This document shows, piece by piece, positions 30,199 through 38,988 of a stretch of DNA of 60,351 nt. Both the position numbers and the translations under genes were made by a program. Location: positions 1 through 60,351 of the forward strand of contig NZ_BLJQ01000003.1 of assembly GCF_014132155.1 (NCBI RefSeq). Reading direction: 5' to 3'. Position 1 is the stretch's first letter, and every line of letters begins with the position of its first letter. The DNA comes from Gluconobacter sp. Gdi (GTDB lineage: Bacteria > Pseudomonadota > Alphaproteobacteria > Acetobacterales > Acetobacteraceae). A model generated the notes under the pieces. The model was not told where the DNA came from. It made no database searches and saw nothing but the letters and a program-made list of their open reading frames with translations.

Positions 30199-30663
30199 TT
30201 AAAGCCGCAGTTCGTGGAACGTACCAGGCGTTCCTGCATCGGTTTGAATCGTGCGCTCACTGCGATCAACCTTCAGGCTGAACAGTTTGTCAGCTGACGG
30301 TTTGTCTCCGGGGCAGCCATTACCGTGGCGTCCCAGAACATCAATGTCCGGATTATTTTCGGCAGCATTGCCATTCACAACGAACACGAGACAACGCTTG
30401 GGCATGTCCGTCAGTCCGTCGTTGGTCACGACAAGCCGCAGATGTTCCACAAGGGCTGTATTATCGAACCAGCTCAGCTTGTTGAACGTAAACTTGTCGT
30501 AGGAAAAATCCAGAAGTCCGGAACGAACGACCACGAACATCAGCAGAAACGCCGGCACCACAATCAGGAGCCGGCGCATCAGGTGCTGTTTGAGTGTACG
30601 GGGCGGACGCCGTGTGCCCCGTGTAAAACGGGGCTTCGCGTTCGCGGGGTCAGTCAAAAGCAA
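30199..30663 (-). CDS. Unknown single-pass membrane protein
   Basis: I do not recognise this protein of up to 154 residues. A basic, Arg/Pro-rich N-terminus (about residues 1-30) leads into one hydrophobic segment (about 31-47, RRLLIVVPAFLLMFVVV). A mostly polar C-terminal domain with two cysteines (KRCLVFV and GNGCPGD) follows, probably periplasmic. The first possible start is a TTG directly after the zwf stop codon (TAATTG); an ATG at 30579, just before the membrane segment, is the alternative. The close linkage to zwf suggests co-transcription, not a shared function. Confidence 0.6.
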   Translation of the reverse strand: MLLTDPANAKPRFTRGTRRPPRTLKQHLMRRLLIVVPAFLLMFVVVRSGLLDFSYDKFTFNKLSWFDNTALVEHLRLVVTNDGLTDMPKRCLVFVVNGNAAENNPDIDVLGRHGNGCPGDKPSADKLFSLKVDRSERTIQTDAGTPGTFHELRL

Positions 30664-32133
30664 TTACTCCATGTCTTCGTGCCACTTGTCGCCCTTGTCG
30701 GCGAGCAGCGCTGCAGATTTCTCCGGACCATAAGACCCGGCACTGTAAGTCTGCATCGGCACCTTGTTCTCGCTCCAGGCCTTGAGCACAGGCTCGGCCC
30801 AGCGCCATGCCGCTTCAACTTCGTCACGGCGAATGAACAGAACCGGATTCCCACGCACCGCGTCAAGCAGAAGGCGCTCATACGAGTCCGGAAAGGGCAG
30901 GCCACCTTCCATGCGGATTGTCGTGTCGAGATCTGCCGTACGCAGGGTATAGGCGTCCAGAGCGGGGTTCTTGACGTTAAGCTGGAGCTCAACACCCTCG
31001 TTCGGCTGAATGCGAATGACCAGTCGGTTTTCTGCTGGTGCGGCACCAAACAGAGCAGTGGGCGCAGAGCGGAAACGAATAACAATCTCGCTGACCTTGC
31101 GTGCAGAGCGCTTCGCCGTCCGGATGTAGAACGGAACACCCTTCCAGCGTGGAGTATCGACCCAGGCGCGCACTGCGGCGTATGTTTCCGTGTTGCTCGG
31201 CTGTCCCAGCTCTTCCAGGTAGCCCGGAACGCTCTGGCCACCGACAACGCCGGCCGTGTACTGCGCACGTACGGTCTCAGAAGCGACAGTTTCATCCGTA
31301 ATCGGGCGGAGTGCGTTCAGCACGGCCAGCTTGGCATTACGGACGGTATCGGCTTCCAGGGAATCAGGCGCTTCCATCGCGACCAGACACAGCACCTGCA
31401 GGAGATGATTCTGGATCATGTCCCGCATGGCACCTGAGGTGTCGTAGTAGGAGGCACGCCCTTCAACCCCGACGGTTTCAGCAGCCGTGATCTGAACACT
31501 CTCGATCTGCTCGGCAGACCAGACGGCGTTCATGATCGGATTGGCAAAACGAAGAGCCAGAACGTTCTGGACAGTCTCTTTCCCGAGATAATGGTCAATA
31601 CGATAGACCTGATTTTCCGGGAAATACTGGCCCACGCCGTCATTGATGGCAGTCGCGGTCGCCATGTCCGTGCCAATCGGCTTCTCCAGCACGACGCGCG
31701 AACGAGGCGTTACGAGGCTATGGCCGTGCAGGTTCTCGCAAATTCTTCCGTACAGTTGCGGGGCTGTCGCGAAGTAATAAACGCGGATCCGGTCAGACGG
31801 GGCTTCGGAGAGAATGGAGGACAGGGCGCTCCAGTCACTGTCGGCCTTCGTGCCATCAAGTGTGACGTAATGTAAGAGTCCCAGAAAACGGTCTACGAGG
31901 ACCGGAGACCGGACATCATCGGGGATGAAGCGTTCCAGCGCCTCTTTGGCGCGGGCAACATAGCCGTCCCGGTCGATATCCGTACGGGCCGTACCAATGA
32001 TGCGGGCATCGTCTGGTATCTGTCCCATGCGGAGACGGTTATAAAGCGCAGGCAGAAGCTTGCGCATTGTGAGATCGCCGGTGGCGCCAAAGATAACATA
32101 GTCGAATGGTTCGACTTGCTGGACGTGTTCCAT
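30664..32133 (-). CDS. zwf: Glucose-6-phosphate 1-dehydrogenase
   Basis: Zwf oxidises glucose 6-phosphate to 6-phosphogluconolactone, feeding the pentose phosphate (and Entner-Doudoroff) route and supplying NAD(P)H. The 489-residue protein has the N-terminal dinucleotide-binding loop IFGATGDLTMRKLLPALY (from about residue 14) and the active-site motif YRIDHYLGKETVQN. The C-terminal dehydrogenase domain is complete. The ATG at 32133 is the start closest to the conserved core; the frame stays open upstream but that stretch has no family similarity. The pentose phosphate pathway is the main sugar route in many acetic acid bacteria. Confidence 0.96.
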   Translation of the reverse strand: MEHVQQVEPFDYVIFGATGDLTMRKLLPALYNRLRMGQIPDDARIIGTARTDIDRDGYVARAKEALERFIPDDVRSPVLVDRFLGLLHYVTLDGTKADSDWSALSSILSEAPSDRIRVYYFATAPQLYGRICENLHGHSLVTPRSRVVLEKPIGTDMATATAINDGVGQYFPENQVYRIDHYLGKETVQNVLALRFANPIMNAVWSAEQIESVQITAAETVGVEGRASYYDTSGAMRDMIQNHLLQVLCLVAMEAPDSLEADTVRNAKLAVLNALRPITDETVASETVRAQYTAGVVGGQSVPGYLEELGQPSNTETYAAVRAWVDTPRWKGVPFYIRTAKRSARKVSEIVIRFRSAPTALFGAAPAENRLVIRIQPNEGVELQLNVKNPALDAYTLRTADLDTTIRMEGGLPFPDSYERLLLDAVRGNPVLFIRRDEVEAAWRWAEPVLKAWSENKVPMQTYSAGSYGPEKSAALLADKGDKWHEDME

Positions 32134-32312
32134 GGGTGCTCTCTGACCTCTCGAACCCGGATTGTCGGGGGAAAAGGGTTTAGGGTTCAGGCCTTTGCAG
32201 GCAGGGTCTAGTTCCGCTCTGAGGGGCTTTATGTCAAGGGAACGGGCATGCACGACATCGGGAGGAGGCATCACGGAAACGCGTGCGTTCCCTAAATGTG
32301 CACATAATTCCG

Positions 32313-32340
32313 TTGACCTCCCAAGCCTTGGCGCGATAAG
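32313..32340 (+). promoter_or_regulatory. Candidate sigma-70-type promoter for gapR
   Basis: TTGACC (32313-32318) and GATAAG (32335-32340) are separated by 16 bp and lie about 60 bp before the gapR start. The rest of the zwf-gapR gap (32134-32403) shows no other recognisable element. Confidence 0.4.
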
Positions 32341-32403
32341 CCGCGCGGCTGGTGTCGCATCTCTGCGATGCCCCGGACTTATGCCTGAAAAAGGAAAATG
32401 AAC

Positions 32404-32670
32404 ATGGACGCAGAAAGCAAAATCGAAGGCGCCGCAACGGGTGGCATTGCTGCTGACCGCCTGCGCTCCATCATTGAGCGGGTCGAGCGTCTGGAGGAAG
32501 AACGCAAGGCTCTGGCGGGTGACATCAAGGATATTTTCTCTGAAGCGAAGTCTGCCGGTTTTGACGTGAAGGTGATCAAGCAGATCATCAAGCTGCGTAA
32601 GCAGGAGCCTGCGGAAGTGGAAGAGCAGGAAACACTTCTTGATATCTATCGCCGTGCTCTTGGCATGTAA
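32404..32670 (+). CDS. gapR: Nucleoid-associated protein GapR (DUF2312)
   Basis: GapR is an alphaproteobacterial DNA-binding protein. It clamps overtwisted DNA ahead of replication and transcription and helps the topoisomerases. The protein of about 88 residues shows the DUF2312 core DRLRSIIERVERLEEERKAL, then DIKDIFSEAKSAGFD and KVIKQIIKLRKQ, all helical. Two ATGs lie six bases apart. I chose the second (32404) because an AAGGA element sits about 8 bp ahead of it but only 3 bp ahead of the first. An unknown membrane-protein gene follows on the same strand. Confidence 0.9.
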   Translation: MDAESKIEGAATGGIAADRLRSIIERVERLEEERKALAGDIKDIFSEAKSAGFDVKVIKQIIKLRKQEPAEVEEQETLLDIYRRALGM

Positions 32671-32728
32671 TCCGGCGTCTCCGGATCGAACCCGCATTGT
32701 CTGGCTCTCTTAATATCCGGACCGGAGC

Positions 32729-33319
32729 ATGATGCCCGATATTTCATGGTTGCCCGCATGGGCATTGATGTCTCTGCTGATCATTGCCGGGCTGTTCGCC
32801 CTGGCACTGGTCTGCATGCCGTTTGCCGTTTTCGGTGTTAAGCCACGGTTGCAGGAACTTGAGTTCCAGATTGCAGAACTGCGTGCAGAGCTTCAATCAC
32901 TGTCTCTGCGTCTGACGGCCCCGCCATCAGACCGGATGGTTGCCGCCGGGCGGCCGTCTGCCGAAGAAAGCCGGACTGACAGTGTTCGTGCGCCAGTTCA
33001 GAAAACGCCCTCAGTTGAGCGCGTACCGTCTGAACCAGCGGATTATTTTGAGCCTGCTGCTGTCGTGCGTGCTGAAGGGCCGTCCTATGAAGACGGTCCG
33101 TTGGTGGCTGATCCTGACGCTCTGCGAAGAGTAGCCAAGAAACCTGAGGTCGCTAAAAAAAGCTGGTCTCGCGCGCCTTGGGAGGGTGAGCAGGCGCGAA
33201 TTCGTGCTGCTCGGGAACGGGAAGAGCTTGCTCCTCGCTCCGTAGCCAGCCGAAGTGATGATGACGAGGCCTTTAGGACCCGCGCGGAGCCAAAGCTCCG
33301 GTGGCCGCCAAGAGACTAA
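32729..33319 (+). CDS. Unknown membrane-anchored protein with a charged tail
   Basis: I do not recognise this 196-residue protein. It has one N-terminal hydrophobic segment of about 25-30 residues (about 9-37, ALMSLLIIAGLFALALVCMP). A short helical stretch that could form a coiled coil follows (LQELEFQIAELRAELQSLSL, about 44-63). The rest is a long polar tail rich in Pro, Glu, Arg and Ser with no clear fold. The likely topology is a membrane anchor with a disordered cytoplasmic tail. It follows gapR by 58 bp on the same strand and converges on proB. Two adjacent ATG codons (32729 and 32732) make the exact start uncertain by one residue. Confidence 0.65.
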   Translation: MMPDISWLPAWALMSLLIIAGLFALALVCMPFAVFGVKPRLQELEFQIAELRAELQSLSLRLTAPPSDRMVAAGRPSAEESRTDSVRAPVQKTPSVERVPSEPADYFEPAAVVRAEGPSYEDGPLVADPDALRRVAKKPEVAKKSWSRAPWEGEQARIRAAREREELAPRSVASRSDDDEAFRTRAEPKLRWPPRD

Positions 33320-33326
33320 GAACGGT

Positions 33327-33362
33327 TTGTGCTGGAAGGGCTTTAGTGCTGATCCAGCACAA
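33327..33362. terminator. 10-bp stem-loop spanning the proB stop codon
   Basis: TTGTGCTGGA (33327-33336) and TCCAGCACAA (33353-33362) form a perfect 10-bp stem with a 16-nt loop. The loop holds the proB stop codon. The gene upstream on the other strand ends just before it, so it may serve both convergent genes. There is no T run. Confidence 0.45.
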
Positions 33363-34479
33363 GATCATCGCGATGAATCAGAACATCGCGACCACGGTAG
33401 CCTAAAAGCTGCTCCATTTCTTCCGAGTGATGGCCGATAAGCTTTACGCACTCTTCGGAGGTGTAGGACGCCAGCCCACGACCCAACACATTTCCCCGCG
33501 CATCTTTGATCAAAACAAGATCGCCGCGCTCGAAATGTCCGTCAATTGCGGTAACGCCAGCGGGAAGGAGTGATGCGCCCACGATCAGGGCATTCTGCGC
33601 TCCCGCATCAATCACAAGAGAACCCTTGGGGTGCAGGCTGCTTCCGATCCAACGTTTGCGGGCAGATCCCGTATCCGTCTGGGGAAGGAACCAAGTGCAC
33701 AGACCACCATCCAGAAGCTTCTGAATGGGATTCTGCGCCTGTCCTGCCGCAATGACCATGGCTGCGCCAGCGCGATTGGCAATTCGCGCCGCCATAAGCT
33801 TCGTACGCATCCCGCCAGACGAGTAGCCAGGTGGAGGCTCGCCCCCCATGGCCATGATGTCGTCCGTCACTTGCTCAATGACCGGAATATGGCGCGCGGC
33901 TGGATTCGTGCGGGGGTCTGCCGTGTAGAGGCCGTCAATGTCGGAGAGGAGAACGAGACAATCCGCTTCAATCATCTGCGCAACACGGGCGCCTAAACGA
34001 TCGTTGTCACCAAAACGAATTTCCGAGGTAGCGATGGCATCATTTTCATTGATGACGGGAATGCAGCCAAGGTCCAGCAAGGTCTGGAGTGTAGCGCGAG
34101 CATTCAGATGCCGCTCGCGGCTTTCCGTGTCATCAGGCGTAAGGAGAAGTTGGCCTGCGACAAGACCGTGCTTGGCAAGAGCCTCACTCCAGCCCTGAGC
34201 GAGACCAATCTGTCCAACTGTAGCAAGTGCCTGCTTTTCGTCGAGGCGCAGGCGGCGGTTCATCAGGCCCAGTTGATGTCTTGCAAGGGAAATTGCCCCT
34301 GAAGATACGACAACCACTTCAGTGCCAGCCTTTCTGAGACTGGCGATGTCCTCACAGACACTTCGCAGCCAGTCGGCCCGCAGCGCTGCCTGTGCGCCAT
34401 CAACAAGAAGAGCGCTTCCAACCTTGATAACAATCCGGCGCGCCTGCGCCAGTTGAGGGGCAGGGGCCTTGGCGGTCAT
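33343..34479 (-). CDS. proB: Glutamate 5-kinase
   Basis: ProB phosphorylates glutamate in the first step of proline synthesis. The 378-residue protein has an N-terminal amino-acid kinase domain ([51 protein letters not shown]) and a C-terminal PUA domain (about the last 80-90 residues, with [22 protein letters not shown]). The two-domain form is the E. coli-like type. Its ATG overlaps the obgE stop as ATGA, so proline synthesis is coupled to a ribosome-assembly GTPase, a common arrangement in this group. proA, the next enzyme, is not in the window. Confidence 0.96.
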   Translation of the reverse strand: MTAKAPAPQLAQARRIVIKVGSALLVDGAQAALRADWLRSVCEDIASLRKAGTEVVVVSSGAISLARHQLGLMNRRLRLDEKQALATVGQIGLAQGWSEALAKHGLVAGQLLLTPDDTESRERHLNARATLQTLLDLGCIPVINENDAIATSEIRFGDNDRLGARVAQMIEADCLVLLSDIDGLYTADPRTNPAARHIPVIEQVTDDIMAMGGEPPPGYSSGGMRTKLMAARIANRAGAAMVIAAGQAQNPIQKLLDGGLCTWFLPQTDTGSARKRWIGSSLHPKGSLVIDAGAQNALIVGASLLPAGVTAIDGHFERGDLVLIKDARGNVLGRGLASYTSEECVKLIGHHSEEMEQLLGYRGRDVLIHRDDLVLDQH

Positions 34480-35486
34480 GCCAGCTTGCTTTCCTTTGCT
34501 GCATTGACGCGATCCTGAAGGAGCCGGAGCAGTTCGGGAAGACCTTCACCTGTCACCCCAGAGAGTGTCAGTACTTCTGCGCCAGATGCTTTTGCGAGAG
34601 CCCGCTTTTTTGCCGATTTCTGCTCAGCTGTCAGGGAATCGCACTTGTTCAGCACGATGATCTCAGGCTTGGCGGCCAGCACCGGATCATAGGCTTCAAG
34701 CTCATTCCGGATCAGGCGCCAGTGCTTCACGATCTGAGACTCTGTTCCATCAATCAGATGAAGCAGCGTTGCGCAGCGCTCGACATGGCCCAGGAAGCGG
34801 TCGCCGAGGCCTGCGCCTTCGCTTGCGCCTTCGATTAGTCCCGGAATATCCGCAATTACGAACTCTTCAGTCGTATTCAAGCGTACGACGCCAAGCTGCG
34901 GATGCAGAGTGGTAAACGGGTAGTCTGCAATCTTCGGGCGCGCACGGGATGCCACGGAAAGAAGCGTAGATTTGCCTGCATTCGGGAGGCCAACCAGGCC
35001 CACATCCGCAATGAGTTTCAGGCGAAGCCAGACCCAGCGCTCTTCACCCGGCCAACCCTTGTCGGCACGGCGTGGCGCACGATTGGTGCTGGTCTTGTAA
35101 TGGGCATTGCCTCTGCCACCATCACCGCCGCGGCACAGAAGGATCTCTTTGCCGTCTTCGTCCAGATCTGCAAGGAGTGTCTCGCGGTCTTCATCGAAGA
35201 TCTGCGTGCCGACGGGCACATTGATGATAACGTTTTCCGCAGCTGCACCGGTTCTATCGGAACCTGCGCCGTTGCCGCCTTTACGGGCCTTGAAGTGCTG
35301 TGTGTATCGGAAGTCGATCAGCGTATTGAGGGCAGGGACGGCGCGGAAAAGAACATCGCCACCACGCCCGCCGTTACCACCGTCAGGGCCACCGAATTCG
35401 ACGTACTTTTCCCGACGGAAGGCGATCACGCCGTCACCGCCATCGCCGGAACGTACATAGATCTTGGCCTGGTCGAGAAATTTCAT
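34476..35486 (-). CDS. obgE: GTPase Obg/CgtA
   Basis: Obg is a ribosome-associated GTPase that takes part in 50S assembly and growth control. The 336-residue protein has the glycine-rich Obg fold (about residues 1-158, with [17 protein letters not shown] and [13 protein letters not shown]) and a G domain with [20 protein letters not shown] and NKCD. It ends after the G domain and lacks the C-terminal OCT domain of some homologues, which is usual in Proteobacteria. It lies 77 bp downstream of rpmA, with an intrinsic terminator in the gap, so it probably has partly separate expression. Confidence 0.97.
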   Translation of the reverse strand: MKFLDQAKIYVRSGDGGDGVIAFRREKYVEFGGPDGGNGGRGGDVLFRAVPALNTLIDFRYTQHFKARKGGNGAGSDRTGAAAENVIINVPVGTQIFDEDRETLLADLDEDGKEILLCRGGDGGRGNAHYKTSTNRAPRRADKGWPGEERWVWLRLKLIADVGLVGLPNAGKSTLLSVASRARPKIADYPFTTLHPQLGVVRLNTTEEFVIADIPGLIEGASEGAGLGDRFLGHVERCATLLHLIDGTESQIVKHWRLIRNELEAYDPVLAAKPEIIVLNKCDSLTAEQKSAKKRALAKASGAEVLTLSGVTGEGLPELLRLLQDRVNAAKESKLA

Positions 35487-35505
35487 CGTATTATCCGCAA
35501 CATAT

Positions 35506-35535
35506 GAAAAAGGCCGGCCCTTGGGAGGACCGGCC
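35506..35535 (-). terminator. Intrinsic terminator after rpmA
   Basis: On the minus strand GGCCGG, a 12-nt loop and CCGGCC are followed by a run of T. It lies between rpmA and obgE and would end the rplU-rpmA transcript. Confidence 0.7.
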
Positions 35536-35563
35536 CTTCCGCTCGCGCTTGGGGCGCGGTGAC

Positions 35564-35830
35564 TTACTCGGCGGCTTCCGGCAGCGCCACGGAAACGTGG
35601 ACGCGGCCTTCGGCGCGACGCTGGAACTTCACATGTCCGTCCACAAGGGCGAACAGTGTGTGATCGCGACCAATACCGACATTGCTGCCAGCCTTCATCT
35701 TGGTTCCACGCTGACGGACAATGATGTTGCCTGCCAGAACGCTCTCGCCGCCGAACTTCTTGACGCCGAGACGGCGACCGGCGCTATCGCGCCCGTTACG
35801 ACTGGAACCGCCTGCCTTTTTTTGTGCCAT
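35564..35830 (-). CDS. rpmA: 50S ribosomal protein L27
   Basis: L27 lies close to the peptidyl-transferase centre of the large ribosomal subunit. The 88-residue sequence begins [20 protein letters not shown] and contains the family blocks GVKKFGGE and [11 protein letters not shown]. The N-terminus needs no processing site, unlike Firmicutes L27. It follows rplU by 26 bp in the standard rplU-rpmA order, with obgE and proB behind. Confidence 0.98.
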   Translation of the reverse strand: MAQKKAGGSSRNGRDSAGRRLGVKKFGGESVLAGNIIVRQRGTKMKAGSNVGIGRDHTLFALVDGHVKFQRRAEGRVHVSVALPEAAE

Positions 35831-35856
35831 GGCTGTGTATCCTTCCTAGTGCGGCT

Positions 35857-36171
35857 TCAGGCCGCGTTGATCGCGTCGATGCGCAGCACGGTAACGTGCT
35901 GGCGGTGGCCATTCTTACGACGGCTGTTCTGACGGCGACGCTTCTTGAAGATGATGACCTTGGCCAGACGATCCTGTGCGACCACGGTGGCCGTCACGGT
36001 TGCGCCAGCAACCAGCGGCGCGCCAACGGTCACGCTGCCTTCGCTGCCGACCATCAGGACGTCGGAGAAGGTCACGGTGCTACCGGCTTCAGCCTCAAGC
36101 TTTTCAACCTTCAGGATGCTCTCAGGAGCAACACGGTACTGTTTTCCGCCTGTGCGGATGACTGCAAACAT
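35857..36171 (-). CDS. rplU: 50S ribosomal protein L21
   Basis: L21 binds 23S rRNA during early 50S assembly. The 104-residue protein starts [14 protein letters not shown], the typical N-terminus, and ends in a basic block ([17 protein letters not shown]) that contacts rRNA. The start at 36171 is fixed by this conserved N-terminus, although the frame stays open upstream. A promoter-like pair lies about 125-155 bp ahead, which gives a leader of about 120 nt that could hold translational control. Confidence 0.97.
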   Translation of the reverse strand: MFAVIRTGGKQYRVAPESILKVEKLEAEAGSTVTFSDVLMVGSEGSVTVGAPLVAGATVTATVVAQDRLAKVIIFKKRRRQNSRRKNGHRQHVTVLRIDAINAA

Positions 36172-36296
36172 TCTGGAAACTCTCGCTGTTCCGATCTCTT
36201 GGCCGCTTTTGCCGGGGTATTCCCGGTCTGGCGCAGCCCAGTCGCTTCTTATCGTTGGTTCCTGACCGACCACTTGGGACAGCTAGAACAGGCGGG

Positions 36297-36325
36297 TCGA
36301 TACAAGGAGATGGCCGTCCAGTCAA
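36297..36325 (-). promoter_or_regulatory. Candidate promoter for rplU-rpmA
   Basis: On the minus strand TTGACT (36320-36325) and TATCGA (36297-36302) are 17 bp apart. The rest of the rplU-tRNA gap (36172-36456) carries a probable rplU leader and, on the other strand, a possible tRNA promoter. Confidence 0.45.
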
Positions 36326-36413
36326 TCAAAAACAGCAAATTGCGACCGGGCCATGCTATCTTTAATTGAGGAAAGAATGGTGGCTGCCTCTTGCATTATG
36401 CTGAAAAGCCAGC

Positions 36414-36419
36414 CATAAG
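36414..36419 (+). promoter_or_regulatory. -10-like element ahead of tRNA-Ser
   Basis: CATAAG lies about 38 bp before the tRNA 5' end. A weak TTGCAT -35-like hexamer stands 17 bp upstream of it, so this is only a candidate. Confidence 0.25.
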
Positions 36420-36456
36420 CCGCGCCATCGATCAGGTCTGCTTCTGTAGACCGTAC

Positions 36457-36546
<90 letters not shown>

Positions 36547-36679
36547 TAATTCCTAAGATCTGTATATCTGGCCTCAACCCTTGTGAGGAATATTCTCCAT
36601 CGTGGGGTGCGGTTTGTATCGCGGTATTTGGATTACATCAGAGCGCACTATAATCGTTTTGTAATATTCAAAATTCCCA

Positions 36680-36702
36680 AGGAATGCGAAAAGAGCATTC
36701 CT
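36680..36702 (-). terminator. Probable terminator of the FUSC gene
   Basis: AGGAATGC and GCATTCCT form an 8-bp stem with a 7-nt loop directly after the FUSC stop codon. On the minus strand it is followed by a T-rich stretch (TGGGAATTTTG). Confidence 0.55.
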
Positions 36703-36710
36703 CTCATCGC

Positions 36711-38957
36711 CTAATGTGATTCTTGCACCTTCAGGTGACTACGCTCGCCTCTAAATGGGCGGCTGGCATCTAGGAAATCGGCGTTCGTTTGCATCGTGTA
36801 GGCAATAACAACGAGGTAGGTGATCGCCCGCGTCATTTCCAGTCGCGTGACCAGATCTGTCTCATGCTCATCCAGAGCGCGAAGGCGCCTTACAGCCGCA
36901 TTGGCAACGCGGGCCGCTTTATCATGGCGACGTGTGGATTGTTCGACGTAATGGAGCACCAATTGAATGGGGCGTCGTGCGCTGTCGGGAAGGTATTCGC
37001 GGTCCAGCAGTGTTCGCAGGCGAATAATGTTCAGGCCCAGCGTAAGTGTGGCGAGCGTCCCCAGAATACAGGCTTCGATGAGCGGAGCGGGGGTAGGGCC
37101 AGCATGGCGGATCAGGCGTGCGAAACGGTCCGTATTGCGGCCGATCCAGATACTGATTTGAGGTGTCTGTGCGGGATCCGCCAGCCCGCGCAGTTCAGCC
37201 AGCATAATTCTGCGGAGACGCAGCCGTTCATCAGAACTGTTGAATGGCAATACGGTCCTGAAAACCAGGACACTGATGCCCACCGCCATAACAACGGCCA
37301 TATTGCCGTTATAAAACGCCACCTCGTTCATCACGTGGTGGTTCTCCAGTCCCAACATTGCAGGGAGGAGAAGACCATAAGCAGCAGCGCCGCCAGCAGT
37401 GGACGGATTGCCTTTTGCCAAGCCACCAAGGAACATGGCCGGACCTAGGAAGAGCGCCAAAGTCTCGAAGGTCGTGACCTTGGGCATAAGGACAAAGACA
37501 AGTATCCACGCCACGACGTAAGCGACCAGAGCGCCTTTCAAAAACTCGGTAGTACCAAGAACCGGGTTTTCTTTAGTGGCGAACAGGCCGCAGACCAGCG
37601 TTGTGATGGCGATGAAACCAAGTCCGCTTGGCCATGCTGTGACTTCATAAATCAGGGCCGTAACAAGAACGGCACAAGCCCCGCGAAGGCCGTTATGAAT
37701 TGCTTCGCGTGTGTCGCGGTGAGTCTGGCGCTGGAAATGAAAATGATCGCCTGGAATAGAGTGGGTGCTGGCCTCGTATTCCTTGATGGCAAGTTCCAGG
37801 TCCCCGAGCAATTCTCCAAGTGACATGAAGAGAACGCGTTCATCGAGGTGTGTCTCGGTATCCTGTTCATTCAGGCGTAGATCGAACGGGTCTGTTCCAG
37901 GAATGGGTTCATTGCTGTTCTCAAGATCGGTAATTCGGTGAGGGGCAGCATACAGGCGGCAAACATCACGGAGATGCTGGAGTTCTGCCAAAAGATCCGG
38001 GACAGATTCAGTATTGGCAATACGCTTCGGGAAATCCTTCAGGAACGAGAGGATTTCATCAGCGGCCTGCGTGAAGGCAGGGTGGTCATGGTTCAGAAGT
38101 TGCAGGCGCATTGCCATACCGAACCCGCGAGACAGCAGGGCTGATACGGAGGCAAGAGCGGCACGGGCATGGTCACCTTCGTGTCCATGCGGGCCCATCT
38201 CGACTTCTGCGAATTCAATCTGATCGTTAATGCTGAGGATCGTGCCGAACTGCCTGCGTGCTGCATTCAGGGCGCCGCGTTCCTCACCAAGAATACTCGT
38301 AAGCGTCTTCGTAACGAGAACCAGAGCAGATTCAAGCTTCTGGCGCAGCTGGATCCGGGCCTGCCGTTCCTGAGTGGTGGCGAAGATCAGCCCCATGAAG
38401 GCTTCACACAGAACGCCAAGGGTAATGTAAGTGGTTCTGGAAACGGCAACGGTGAAGATATTGTCCGGATCGGAGGCCGCATCCATGCAAATGATCGAGC
38501 AGGTATATCCTGCAAGAACAAGGGCATAAGAGCGGAAGTTACTTACGAATGTTGCGAGTCCGCTGCACACGCCAATCCAGACGGCGATCATGGGAAAGAA
38601 GAGCCAGGGTGCCTGAGGCGCGGCTGCCATCAACGCAATAGATGCGACCGCTCCGGTAATTGTTCCAATGATACGCCATTTGGCTTTGGACTGGCTTTCC
38701 CCACGGGTGGCCTGTGCAACAGCCCAGACAGTCATTGCGGCCCATGCAGGACTGTCCAGCTCCATCCAGAAGGCAATTCCGATGGCGAGACAGGCTGCAA
38801 ATGTATTTCGCAGAGCAAAAGTCAGGGTCGCTGCGGATGGCGCATAGATCCATGACAGGGGCAGCTTGACCCTTGGCCGCAGAGCGGCTGACGCACCTGC
38901 ACCTGATGGAGAACTGTTCGGAGTCGGACGTCCTGTTGACGTAGTACTGCCACTCAT
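36711..38957 (-). CDS. FUSC-family inner membrane protein (aromatic/fusaric acid efflux type)
   Basis: The 748-residue protein has two membrane blocks. Residues about 45-185 hold several hydrophobic segments, starting with ATLTFALRNTFAACLAIGIAF and followed by MTVWAVAQATRGES, a FUSC-family hallmark. A second set covers about 425-575. Each block is followed by a long soluble helical region. This doubled layout matches the FUSC/YccS/AaeB-type proteins, linked to export of aromatic acids and similar compounds, usually with a membrane-fusion partner. No AaeA/HlyD-type partner gene is adjacent, so substrate and partner are unknown. Loss of function would give acid or aromatic sensitivity in known relatives. 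Confidence 0.85.
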   Translation of the reverse strand: MSGSTTSTGRPTPNSSPSGAGASAALRPRVKLPLSWIYAPSAATLTFALRNTFAACLAIGIAFWMELDSPAWAAMTVWAVAQATRGESQSKAKWRIIGTITGAVASIALMAAAPQAPWLFFPMIAVWIGVCSGLATFVSNFRSYALVLAGYTCSIICMDAASDPDNIFTVAVSRTTYITLGVLCEAFMGLIFATTQERQARIQLRQKLESALVLVTKTLTSILGEERGALNAARRQFGTILSINDQIEFAEVEMGPHGHEGDHARAALASVSALLSRGFGMAMRLQLLNHDHPAFTQAADEILSFLKDFPKRIANTESVPDLLAELQHLRDVCRLYAAPHRITDLENSNEPIPGTDPFDLRLNEQDTETHLDERVLFMSLGELLGDLELAIKEYEASTHSIPGDHFHFQRQTHRDTREAIHNGLRGACAVLVTALIYEVTAWPSGLGFIAITTLVCGLFATKENPVLGTTEFLKGALVAYVVAWILVFVLMPKVTTFETLALFLGPAMFLGGLAKGNPSTAGGAAAYGLLLPAMLGLENHHVMNEVAFYNGNMAVVMAVGISVLVFRTVLPFNSSDERLRLRRIMLAELRGLADPAQTPQISIWIGRNTDRFARLIRHAGPTPAPLIEACILGTLATLTLGLNIIRLRTLLDREYLPDSARRPIQLVLHYVEQSTRRHDKAARVANAAVRRLRALDEHETDLVTRLEMTRAITYLVVIAYTMQTNADFLDASRPFRGERSHLKVQESH

Positions 38958-38988
38958 TGTGCGGCTTTCTTACTCCTGAAGCTGTCAA

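Noticed and set aside
30325-31437. Plus-strand frame opposite zwf
   Set aside because: It is antisense to conserved zwf sequence and has no known motif.
32134-32697. Upstream extension of the zwf reading frame
   Set aside because: It crosses gapR in antisense and shows no glucose-6-phosphate dehydrogenase sequence; the conserved core starts after the ATG at 32133.
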